Origin: an uncultured Actinomycetes bacterium
GTDB lineage: Bacteria > Actinomycetota > Actinomycetes > Nanopelagicales > Nanopelagicaceae
Direction of reading: 5' to 3'
Assembly (NCBI GenBank): GCA_903897155.1
Contig: CAIUAO010000081.1
Span: 1-29,037, forward strand
Length of the DNA: 29,037 nucleotides
Shown: positions 22,784-29,037 of the stretch, in pieces
Layout of the letters: each line of letters begins with the position of its first letter
How positions within the stretch are numbered: the stretch's first letter is position 1
Program-made: the position numbers and the translations under genes
The notes under the pieces: generated by a model
The model's input: the letters and a program-made list of their open reading frames with translations, nothing else
Database searches by the model: none
What the model was told of the DNA's origin: nothing

Positions 22784-23728
22784 CTATCTGCCTATGCCCT
22801 GAGCATACCCGTAAAGGCTCTTCATCGCCGATATGCGTGTGGTGAAAGCGGTAGCCAGTTCTGGTGGGCTTAAAACCTCAACGTTGCCAGGAATCCCAGT
22901 GAGTGTCCTGAGTAGCCAATCGGGATTAACAGCATTGAATGTGATCAGGTAATCCTCACCAGCACGACTAATTTCAGAAATTATTTCATGATGTAATTCA
23001 CAGAAGAAAAACCCATACGGACCAATTTTGATCTCAGGTGAATATGTATCTTCTAGAGCAATCTGGTTAGCAGGAAGAGAGAATGGCTCTCCTATCTTTG
23101 CATCGCTAATCCTGTCCAATCTAAATGTTCGATACTCCGTACTCTCTGGATAAAAAGCATTGAGATAGCCAATTCCGTTACGAAAAATAAGTTCCTGAGG
23201 CCATACTTCACGAATCTGGGTTGAATCAGAAATGGCAGAATAATATGTAAAGATAACTGACCTTGTGCTGCGAAGAGCGGTATTAATTACTGAAGCAGTA
23301 CTTCCCCCCACCACGGCTTCGTTTACAAGCACTCTGTTTAGCACATCTGTATCTAGCTTTGAGCTAATTCTTTCTGAGAGCTCCCCAATTGACTTCGCTT
23401 GCTCAGGATTTGATGCCATCTGTTTTAAAACTTGCAAGCCAAGAACTAAACTCATTGCCTCAATACTTGTCAGTGATCTTGGCTTATCTAGCACCTGAGG
23501 ATCAACAACCTCAATAAACTCTGGATCTTCATAACTAATATCAAGTAACTCCAGATGTGAATACCCAGGTAGGCCACACATGTGAAGAAGAGATAGATCA
23601 CTTGATATTTGAGCCTCTGTTGATGAAAATTCCTGCGCAATTTCACTAATGGAAAGACCAGGATTTGCAACCAAGAATGGAATAAGGTCTAACGCTCGTG
23701 AGACTCTATCGATTGCGGACTCAGGCAT
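22784..23728 (-). CDS. pafC: WYL-domain transcriptional regulator PafC
   Basis: One half of the PafBC heterodimeric regulator that activates DNA-damage genes independently of LexA in mycobacteria. It has 314 residues: an N-terminal winged helix (DRVSRALDLIPFLVANPGLSISEIAQEF), a WYL domain whose core here is GYLNAFYPESTEYRTFRLDRI (about residues 188-208), and a C-terminal extension (WCX) to the end. WYL domains are believed to sense a ligand such as single-stranded DNA. It overlaps pafB by 8 bp. Despite the name (proteasome accessory factor), the family is known to be conserved in genomes without a proteasome. Confidence 0.92.
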   Translation of the reverse strand: MPESAIDRVSRALDLIPFLVANPGLSISEIAQEFSSTEAQISSDLSLLHMCGLPGYSHLELLDISYEDPEFIEVVDPQVLDKPRSLTSIEAMSLVLGLQVLKQMASNPEQAKSIGELSERISSKLDTDVLNRVLVNEAVVGGSTASVINTALRSTRSVIFTYYSAISDSTQIREVWPQELIFRNGIGYLNAFYPESTEYRTFRLDRISDAKIGEPFSLPANQIALEDTYSPEIKIGPYGFFFCELHHEIISEISRAGEDYLITFNAVNPDWLLRTLTGIPGNVEVLSPPELATAFTTRISAMKSLYGYAQGIGR

Positions 23729-24659
23729 TATTCTTCTCCAAAATTCTTTCTAGAACACGAGCTCGCAGATCTGCCGGCTGATCCACGATCACATCAACTC
23801 CATGCCACAAAAGATCAGATATGAGAGCGGGAGAATTTTCAGCAGCAAATGTAATCCTGTCCCACTCTGCATCTATGTTCTCAGTATTGCCTTGTGCTCG
23901 ATATCTCTGTGCCTTATTCGCCCTAGCCCTAATAACAACTGTGATCATCTCATAGCGGTTGAGCATTACTAAATGATCTCTGATTGAAAATTCTTTTGGC
24001 ACAATAAATGTTTTGCCTTTGCCACTCAGCGCTAAATCACTAGAAATTCTTGACACACGAAAGACTCTGATCTCTGCCTTTTCCATATCCTGCCCCACTA
24101 GATACCAAGTTCCGTGCCAGAGGGACAACCCATAGGGGGCAAGGGTCCGTTTGCTTACTTTTGCTGACTCATATGTAAAGGTAAGTAATTTTGCTTCAGC
24201 GATCCCCTGCCAGATCAAATCAATATGAGGTGTCTCATTCTCAAAATTAAGCAGATTCGTAGCTAGGTGAGAAATATCGGTTTCTCCTGTTAAGGCCTGT
24301 ATTTTTCTTAAAGCCTTAGATCCTTCCTGGGAGAAGAGCCTGTTAGTCCACAAATTTGCAGCAAGTGAAAGATAAGCAATCTGAGGTGGGGTAAGTTCTC
24401 CTAGATCAAGTTCATATTCATGTGGACTAATCCGGTAGCCAACTTCATCTTCAAATAAAGGGTCATAGCTTCCTACTTCAATATCTATACCTAGTTCACG
24501 TAGGTCATCTTTATCTCGTTCAAACATTCTTTCCATGGTTTCAGCTGATCCGGAATAGCCAGGAATTGATTCAAATATCTCAGACTTTGATAGATATCGC
24601 CGGGTAGCCAATAGAGCCATTACAAGGTTAATTAACCGTTCAGCCTTTGGGTCCGCCAT
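23721..24659 (-). CDS. pafB: WYL-domain transcriptional regulator PafB
   Basis: The partner of PafC, of similar size (312 residues) and architecture. A winged helix is at the N terminus (ERLINLVMALLATRRYLSKSEIF; EELGIDI-like RELGIDIEVGS follows). The WYL core is YGLSLWHGTWYLVGQDMEKAEIRVFRVSRI at about 175-205 and a WCX region reaches the end. Together they are a two-subunit activator. The ATG at 24659 has no Shine-Dalgarno sequence; a TTGGCA/TAGAGT promoter ends 6 bases before it, so it probably begins a leaderless transcript that runs through pafC, tatA, tatC and beyond. The divergent FKBP gene shares the intergenic region. Confidence 0.92.
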   Translation of the reverse strand: MADPKAERLINLVMALLATRRYLSKSEIFESIPGYSGSAETMERMFERDKDDLRELGIDIEVGSYDPLFEDEVGYRISPHEYELDLGELTPPQIAYLSLAANLWTNRLFSQEGSKALRKIQALTGETDISHLATNLLNFENETPHIDLIWQGIAEAKLLTFTYESAKVSKRTLAPYGLSLWHGTWYLVGQDMEKAEIRVFRVSRISSDLALSGKGKTFIVPKEFSIRDHLVMLNRYEMITVVIRARANKAQRYRAQGNTENIDAEWDRITFAAENSPALISDLLWHGVDVIVDQPADLRARVLERILEKNNA

Positions 24660-24665
24660 AGTTCA

Positions 24666-24693
24666 ACTCTAGGCCTTTGCTAGTATCTGCCAA
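24666..24693 (-). promoter_or_regulatory. Putative leaderless promoter of pafB
   Basis: Reading the minus strand, TTGGCA (24693-24688, 5/6 to -35 consensus) and TAGAGT (24671-24666) are spaced by 16 bp, and TAGAGT ends 6 bases before the pafB ATG at 24659. No Shine-Dalgarno sequence. The layout matches that of the parA promoter. Confidence 0.5.
24678..24686 (+). promoter_or_regulatory. Possible extended -10 promoter of the FKBP gene
   Basis: TGC-TAGTAT fits an extended -10 (TGN followed by TANNNT), with transcription expected near 24693, about 20 bases before the ATG at 24714, which has an AGAGAGG ribosome-binding site. It overlaps the divergent pafB promoter, so the two could interfere. No good -35 box. 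Confidence 0.35.
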
Positions 24694-24713
24694 TCGCCAT
24701 AGAGAGGCTAGAA

Positions 24714-25202
24714 ATGAAATTTTCGTCAAAAGTTCACCGTCCTATAGCAGTTTTGGGCATATGCCTTATCTCTGTATTTGGGCTTAGCGCATGTGGAAAG
24801 GCAGCCGTGACCGATACCGTCATACCAACTGTTTCAGATAAGGCAGGCGTCGCGCCGACCGTATCGATGCCAACAGGCCGCGCCCCAACAACCTTGGTCA
24901 CTAAAGATATTTTTGTTGGTAATGGAGCAGCAGCGGTTTCTTCTTCTACCGTGACAGCACAATACTTTCTTGAGTCGTGGAAAGATGGAAAAGTAATTCA
25001 GTCTTCATGGGATCAAGGACCTGCAACATTTCCGCTTTCAGGCGTTATTCCTGGATGGCAACAAGGTATCCCTGGAATGAAAGTTGGTGGACGTAGATTA
25101 CTTATCGTTCCTCCAGAACTTGGTTATGGAGCCAATGGAGCAGGACCAATCGGACCGAATGAAACTCTGATCTTCGTAGTAGATCTAGTCGCAGTTAAAT
25201 AG
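24714..25202 (+). CDS. FKBP-type peptidyl-prolyl isomerase lipoprotein
   Basis: A secreted or membrane-anchored folding catalyst of 162 residues. The N terminus is a lipoprotein signal peptide: basic MKFSSKVHRP, a hydrophobic core and the lipobox LSAC with Cys27, followed by a Ser/Thr/Pro-rich linker. The FKBP domain (about 75-162) shows VIPGWQQGIPGMKVGGRRLLIVPPELGYGANGAGPIGPNETLIFVVDLVAV, the typical FKBP core and terminal strand. Shine-Dalgarno GAGAGG lies upstream. In Streptomyces an FKBP gene is found between pafA and pafBC. Here it occupies the interval between trmI and pafB alone. The stop overlaps the convergent trmI stop by 8 bp. Confidence 0.93.
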   Translation: MKFSSKVHRPIAVLGICLISVFGLSACGKAAVTDTVIPTVSDKAGVAPTVSMPTGRAPTTLVTKDIFVGNGAAAVSSSTVTAQYFLESWKDGKVIQSSWDQGPATFPLSGVIPGWQQGIPGMKVGGRRLLIVPPELGYGANGAGPIGPNETLIFVVDLVAVK

Positions 25203-26052
25203 AAGATTCATCTTCTGGTAAACCGTAGGCGCCCTTTGAGGGGCGTCTGCGACGAAGTGGCGCACTTACTCCCGGAGCTAATCTTCGCGCCTGAATAAGA
25301 AACCCTGTGTGAGCAATCATCCTGTGATCTGGCCGCACAGCAAGTCCCTCATGGTGCCACCCTCTGACAAGTGATTCGCTACTCTCTGGTTCAGTAAATC
25401 TCCCAGAACTTTTAATCGCCTCAGCAGTTACTGAAAGCTGAGTCGTGGTGGCTACATAGGCAAGAAAAACTCCTCCGGGATGAAGAACTTCATCAGCTAG
25501 TTCAACGCATTCCCACGGTGAGAGCATATCTAAAACAATTCGATCATACTTTTTATTTCGATCAGCATCTTGTACAGACCCAATGGTCAGTGACCAGTTA
25601 GACGGTTCTCCTTTGAAGTATTCATGTACATTTTTTGTTGCAATCTCTGCAAACTCATCACGGCGTTCAAATGAATCAACAGAACCCTCCTGTCCAACAG
25701 CGCGAAGTAAAGAGATAGTAAGAGCGCCCGATCCCACGCCTGCTTCAAGCACATGGGTTCCTGGAGCAATATCTGCGAAACCAACGATGAGCGCTGCATC
25801 CTTTGGATAAACAATTGTGGCGCCTCGTGGCATGGAAAGTACGTAGTCCCCAAGCAAAGGTTTAAAAGCAAGAAACTTTAAGCCTGCCGTTGTTTCAACA
25901 ACTGAACCTTGAGGAAGCCCAACGACAGCATCATGCACGAGCCAGCCTTTATGGGTATGCCACTCCCCACCCTCTTTAAGAGTGATCGTATGCATCTTGC
26001 CTTTTGCGTCAGTTAATTGCACTCGATCGCCATAAGCAAACTCAGGAGTCAT
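25195..26052 (-). CDS. trmI: tRNA (adenine58-N1)-methyltransferase TrmI
   Basis: It methylates A58 in the T-loop of tRNA with S-adenosylmethionine and stabilises tRNA. It has 285 residues: an N-terminal beta-rich domain with PRGATIVYPKD (about 75-85), then the Rossmann domain with the SAM motif VLEAGVGSGALT (101-112), the acidic loop EREF-like FERRDEF and the catalytic-loop DMLSPWE. A basic tail RRRRPSKG ends the protein, as in other actinobacterial TrmI. GAGGAT stands before ATG 26052. It lies 9 bp after metH. In M. tuberculosis Rv2118c (trmI) precedes the proteasome locus and is near metH (Rv2124c); here no proteasome genes follow. Confidence 0.95.
   Translation of the reverse strand: MTPEFAYGDRVQLTDAKGKMHTITLKEGGEWHTHKGWLVHDAVVGLPQGSVVETTAGLKFLAFKPLLGDYVLSMPRGATIVYPKDAALIVGFADIAPGTHVLEAGVGSGALTISLLRAVGQEGSVDSFERRDEFAEIATKNVHEYFKGEPSNWSLTIGSVQDADRNKKYDRIVLDMLSPWECVELADEVLHPGGVFLAYVATTTQLSVTAEAIKSSGRFTEPESSESLVRGWHHEGLAVRPDHRMIAHTGFLIQARRLAPGVSAPLRRRRPSKGAYGLPEDESSI
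25201..25247. terminator. Tandem inverted repeats at the fkbp/trmI convergence
   Basis: AGAAGAT-TC-ATCTTCT (25201-25216) is a perfect 7-bp inverted repeat directly at the FKBP stop codon. GGCGCCC-TTTGAG-GGGCGTC (25228-25247) is a second 7-bp stem, with one G:U pair. Both lie inside the 3' end of trmI. Neither is followed by a T-run on the plus strand, so a U-less actinobacterial-type terminator is possible. The second also encodes an Arg-rich tail on the minus strand, and may owe its G/C symmetry to that. Confidence 0.35.
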
Positions 26053-26061
26053 TTTTTATCC

Positions 26062-29037
26062 TCAAACTGCATTGAAGTACTTCGCCTCTGGATGATGGAC
26101 GATAATTGCACTTGTCGATTGTTCTGGATGTAATTGGAATTCTTCTGAAAGCTCCACGCCAATTCGCTCTGGCTCAAGTAACTGACAGAGTTGAACTTGT
26201 TGTTCAAGATCTGGGCATGCTGGATAACCAAAGGAATATCTAGAACCTCTATAGCCTTGATCTAAAATTTCAGTAATGTCAGGTGAATCTTCTGATCCGA
26301 AGCTCAATTCCTGACGAATACGTGCGTGCCAATGCTCTGCAAGTGCTTCAGTGAGCTGGACTGATAGTCCATGAAGCTCTAAGTACTCACGATAATTATT
26401 CGCTGCAAATAACTTAGAAGTCGCCTCACTCACAGACTGGCCCATAGTCACGATGTGAAATGCAACGGTATCAATCTCGCCAGACTCTTTACTTCTATAA
26501 AAATCACTTAGGCACAGTCTGCGATCTCGTCTCTGGCGAGGGAAACTAAAGCGAACTCTTTCTTTGCCTTTATCGGGTCCTTCGTGATGTAAAACAACAA
26601 GATCATTCCCTTCGCTATAACAAGGGAAATATCCATAGACAACAGCAGCATTGAGCCAACCTTGCGATTGAACTTCATTGAGAAGACTACGAAGGCGAGG
26701 GCGTCCTTCTGTTTCAACCATTTTCTCATACTCACCGCGAGCACCCTTGAGACCCCATTGGCCCATGAACAATGCGCGTTCATCAAGCATTCCTAAATAA
26801 TCTGCAAGTGCAATACCCTTAACGACTTTTGAACCATAAAAAGGTGGGGAAGGAAGTGAATTGTTTGCTGCAACATCAGATCGTTCTGTGTCAACAATGA
26901 GGTCGCCCTCATTAATCACTCCACGAGTACGCACAGTTTTGCGTTCGCGCAAGGCTGGCAGCTCTGCGCCAGGAACGCCACGCTTCATTCCCATCATCGA
27001 ATCCATGAGTTTTAATCCTTCAAAAGCATCCTTTGCATAGCGAACCGTTCCTGGAAACACGTTTGCCAAGTCAACTTCAACAAATGAACGGGTCAGAGCC
27101 GCTCCACCCAAAATAACAGGCCAACGGTCTGATAATCCCCGAGTGTTTAGCTCTTCCAGATTTTCCTTCATGATGACTGTAGATTTCACCAGCAGTCCAC
27201 TCATACCCACGACATCAACATTATTTTCCGCCGCCGCATCAATAATCTGATTGATAGTCTGTTTGATGCCAATATTTACAGTTGTATATCCGTTGTTTGA
27301 AAGAATAATGTCCACTAGATTCTTGCCAATATCGTGAACGTCGCCTTTAACGGTTGCCAAAAGAATCTTTCCCCGGCCCTCATCATCAGTCTTCTCCATG
27401 TGCGGTTCAAGTATGGCGACAGCAATTTTCATTACCTCTGCGCTTTGCAGAACGAAAGGAAGCTGCATTTCACCCTTCCCAAAGAGCTCTCCAACAATTT
27501 TCATTCCACTTAATAAATGGTCATTAATAATTACTAAGGGCTTAATCCCTTTTTTCATAGCTTCTAGTAAGTCTGCTTCCAGACCTACCTTTTCGCCATC
27601 AACAATTCTGCGTTCTAAACGTTCTTCAAGTGGGAGCGCGGCAAGTTCAGCAGCCCTGGAGATCTTTGTCGAGGTGGTTTCAACACCATCAAAGAGGTCG
27701 AGGAAAACAGTGAGTGGGTCATATGTGCACTCCCCTGTTTCGTCATATTCACGTCTGTCATAGACAAGATCAAGTGCAACCTTGAGGGCTTTCTCTTCAA
27801 TTCGAGCAATTGGAGTAATTTTGGATGGATGAACAATCGCTGAATCTAAACCTGCTTTTACTGCTTCAGATAGAAAGACTGAATTCAATACTATACGCGC
27901 TGCAGGATTTAATCCAAAAGATACGTTACTCACGCCAAGGGTAGTCTGCACTTCTGGATACTTTTCTTTAAGCTGACGTATGGCGTTGAGCGTTTCGATG
28001 CCATCTTTTCGAGTCTCTTCTTGCCCTGTAGCAATCGGAAAGGTCAGGCAATCAATCAAAATATCGCCAATATTCATATTCCACTTTTGAGTGAGTTCTT
28101 CAATTAACCGCGTAGCAACTTTCATCTTCCATTCCGCTGTACGAGCTTGGCCTTCTTCGTCGATAGTCAGTGCAACTACTGCAGCTCCATGTTCTTGGAC
28201 CAAAGGCATGATGCGTGCAAAACGTGACTGCGGGCCATCTCCATCTTCAAAATTAACAGAATTGATAACACTGCGGCCTCCCAAATGCTCAAGTCCTGCC
28301 TTGATTACTGCAGGTTCGGTTGAATCCAAGACGATTGGTAGCGTAGAAGATGTTGCCAGTCTTGATGCGAGTTCTTGCATGTCTTTAACGCCATCGCGGC
28401 CAACATAGTCAACAGATAAATCAAGCATATGTGCACCATCGCGGATTTGGTCACGAGCAATTTCAATACAGGTTTGCCAATCTTCGGCAAGTAGTGCATC
28501 CCTAAAAGCCCGTGAACCGTTTGCATTTGTGCGCTCACCAATAGATAAATATGTTTTATCCTGGCGAAAAGGTACGAACTGATAGAGGGATGATGCTCCG
28601 CGTTCTAACTCTGGGTTCCGGACAACGATTGTTTCTCTACCGAGCCGGTCCACAACAGCCTTCATATGTGCTGGGGTTGTTCCACAGCATCCGCCAACTA
28701 AATTAACACCATAATTTTTAGTGAAGTCGGCAAGATATTCGGCAAGCTCATCTGGGCCAAGTGGGTATTCCGCTCCGTTTGCTCCAAGGATTGGTAGGCC
28801 TGCATTTGGCATAACAGAAATTTGAGATTGTGAACCCTTACTGAGTGAGCGTAGATGTTCACTCATTTCTGCGGGACCTGTTGCGCAGTTCAAGCCAATG
28901 AGATCAATATCAAGTGGTTCAAGAGCGTTAAGTGCAGCTCCGATTTCAGAACCTAAAAGCATTGTGCCAGTAGTTTCAACTGTTACTTGTGCGATTAGAA
29001 CTATATCCCGATCAGAGTCTTGAATTGCTTGCCGTGC
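26062..29037 (-). CDS. metH: Cobalamin-dependent methionine synthase MetH (5' end outside window)
   Basis: It transfers a methyl group from methyltetrahydrofolate through cobalamin to homocysteine. The start lies beyond the window edge; 991 residues are visible. From the edge inward: the rest of the homocysteine domain with zinc Cys in GLNCATGP and GGCCGTTP (about 28,690), the pterin-binding domain (roughly 28,550-27,800), the cap and B12-binding domain with DVHDIGKNLV (27,319-27,342), and the C-terminal activation domain with RFSFPRQ and GYPACPDLEQQ. The cobalamin ligand His is the H of DVHDIG. The chain runs uninterrupted to the stop at 26062. Full length of this family is about 1,150-1,250 residues. 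An upstream cobalamin riboswitch, if any, would be outside the window. Confidence 0.97.
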   Translation of the reverse strand, partial: ARQAIQDSDRDIVLIAQVTVETTGTMLLGSEIGAALNALEPLDIDLIGLNCATGPAEMSEHLRSLSKGSQSQISVMPNAGLPILGANGAEYPLGPDELAEYLADFTKNYGVNLVGGCCGTTPAHMKAVVDRLGRETIVVRNPELERGASSLYQFVPFRQDKTYLSIGERTNANGSRAFRDALLAEDWQTCIEIARDQIRDGAHMLDLSVDYVGRDGVKDMQELASRLATSSTLPIVLDSTEPAVIKAGLEHLGGRSVINSVNFEDGDGPQSRFARIMPLVQEHGAAVVALTIDEEGQARTAEWKMKVATRLIEELTQKWNMNIGDILIDCLTFPIATGQEETRKDGIETLNAIRQLKEKYPEVQTTLGVSNVSFGLNPAARIVLNSVFLSEAVKAGLDSAIVHPSKITPIARIEEKALKVALDLVYDRREYDETGECTYDPLTVFLDLFDGVETTSTKISRAAELAALPLEERLERRIVDGEKVGLEADLLEAMKKGIKPLVIINDHLLSGMKIVGELFGKGEMQLPFVLQSAEVMKIAVAILEPHMEKTDDEGRGKILLATVKGDVHDIGKNLVDIILSNNGYTTVNIGIKQTINQIIDAAAENNVDVVGMSGLLVKSTVIMKENLEELNTRGLSDRWPVILGGAALTRSFVEVDLANVFPGTVRYAKDAFEGLKLMDSMMGMKRGVPGAELPALRERKTVRTRGVINEGDLIVDTERSDVAANNSLPSPPFYGSKVVKGIALADYLGMLDERALFMGQWGLKGARGEYEKMVETEGRPRLRSLLNEVQSQGWLNAAVVYGYFPCYSEGNDLVVLHHEGPDKGKERVRFSFPRQRRDRRLCLSDFYRSKESGEIDTVAFHIVTMGQSVSEATSKLFAANNYREYLELHGLSVQLTEALAEHWHARIRQELSFGSEDSPDITEILDQGYRGSRYSFGYPACPDLEQQVQLCQLLEPERIGVELSEEFQLHPEQSTSAIIVHHPEAKYFNAV

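Noticed and set aside
27398..27763. 121-residue plus-strand open frame inside metH
   Set aside because: Ser/Pro-rich antisense shadow of the MetH coding frame; no motif.
1..29037. tRNA genes, CRISPR arrays, insertion sequences, phage or toxin-antitoxin genes
   Set aside because: Intergenic gaps were read on both strands. None holds a tRNA T-arm, regularly spaced repeats, transposase motifs or terminal inverted repeats. The RHH-ParA pair is a partition type rather than toxin-antitoxin.

Overview
The window is a gene-dense stretch of bacterial chromosome, about 97% coding by summing the gaps between my gene calls. Gene content and order point to an actinobacterium. FHA protein GarA/OdhI, FtsR-type MerR, bifunctional nuclease and a second MerR sit in line. 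PafB-PafC-TatA-TatC stand beside a HelY helicase, and a ParA-like gene stands next to scpAB. Base composition is low for that phylum: hand-counted 60-nt blocks mostly give 30-45% G+C. Short intergenic gaps, many 4-14 bp gene overlaps and several apparently leaderless starts suggest a streamlined genome. A planktonic freshwater lineage such as acI/Nanopelagicales would fit. That placement is inference; no rRNA or marker phylogeny is available here.

Layout. (1) 1-3358, + strand: 3' end of recN, then pyrG and xerD. (2) 3355-4670, - strand: a ribbon-helix-helix-like protein and a ParA ATPase, convergent with xerD and divergent from scpA. (3) 4732-8651, + strand: scpA, scpB, rluB, an AT-rich 258-bp spacer, aroH-class chorismate mutase and prephenate dehydrogenase. 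(4) 8679-16900, + strand: a fused cytidylate kinase-Der GTPase, a CDP-alcohol phosphatidyltransferase, gcvH, garA/odhI, ftsR, bifunctional nuclease, a second MerR and gcvP. (5) 16925-24659, - strand: pafB, pafC, tatA, tatC, a diacylglycerol-kinase-like gene, helY, a 5'-3' exonuclease and a polyprenol-phosphate mannosyltransferase-like gene, transcribed in that order. (6) 24714-25202, + strand: an FKBP lipoprotein. (7) 25195-29037, - strand: trmI and the 5'-truncated metH.

How the genes fit together. ScpA/ScpB, ParA/RHH and XerD all concern chromosome folding and segregation. AroH and the dehydrogenase make tyrosine precursors. Cmk-Der joins CMP phosphorylation to ribosome assembly. GcvH and GcvP are two of the glycine-cleavage proteins; GcvT and lipoamide dehydrogenase are not in the window. 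GarA/OdhI and the MerR pair are regulatory genes conserved at this place in actinobacteria. PafBC is a WYL-domain activator of DNA-damage genes, here followed by the Tat exporter, lipid kinase and RNA helicase in a long co-directional cluster. TrmI modifies tRNA A58, and MetH is cobalamin-dependent methionine synthase.

I found no rRNA, tRNA, CRISPR, insertion sequence or phage gene, and no clearly new multi-gene system. The points most worth checking are: the absence of the Pup-proteasome genes between trmI and pafBC; the inverted parA-RHH pair; the higher G+C of scpA-scpB-rluB followed by an AT-rich repeat-bearing spacer; a recurrent leaderless promoter pattern; and a possible Shine-Dalgarno-masking structure before gcvP.
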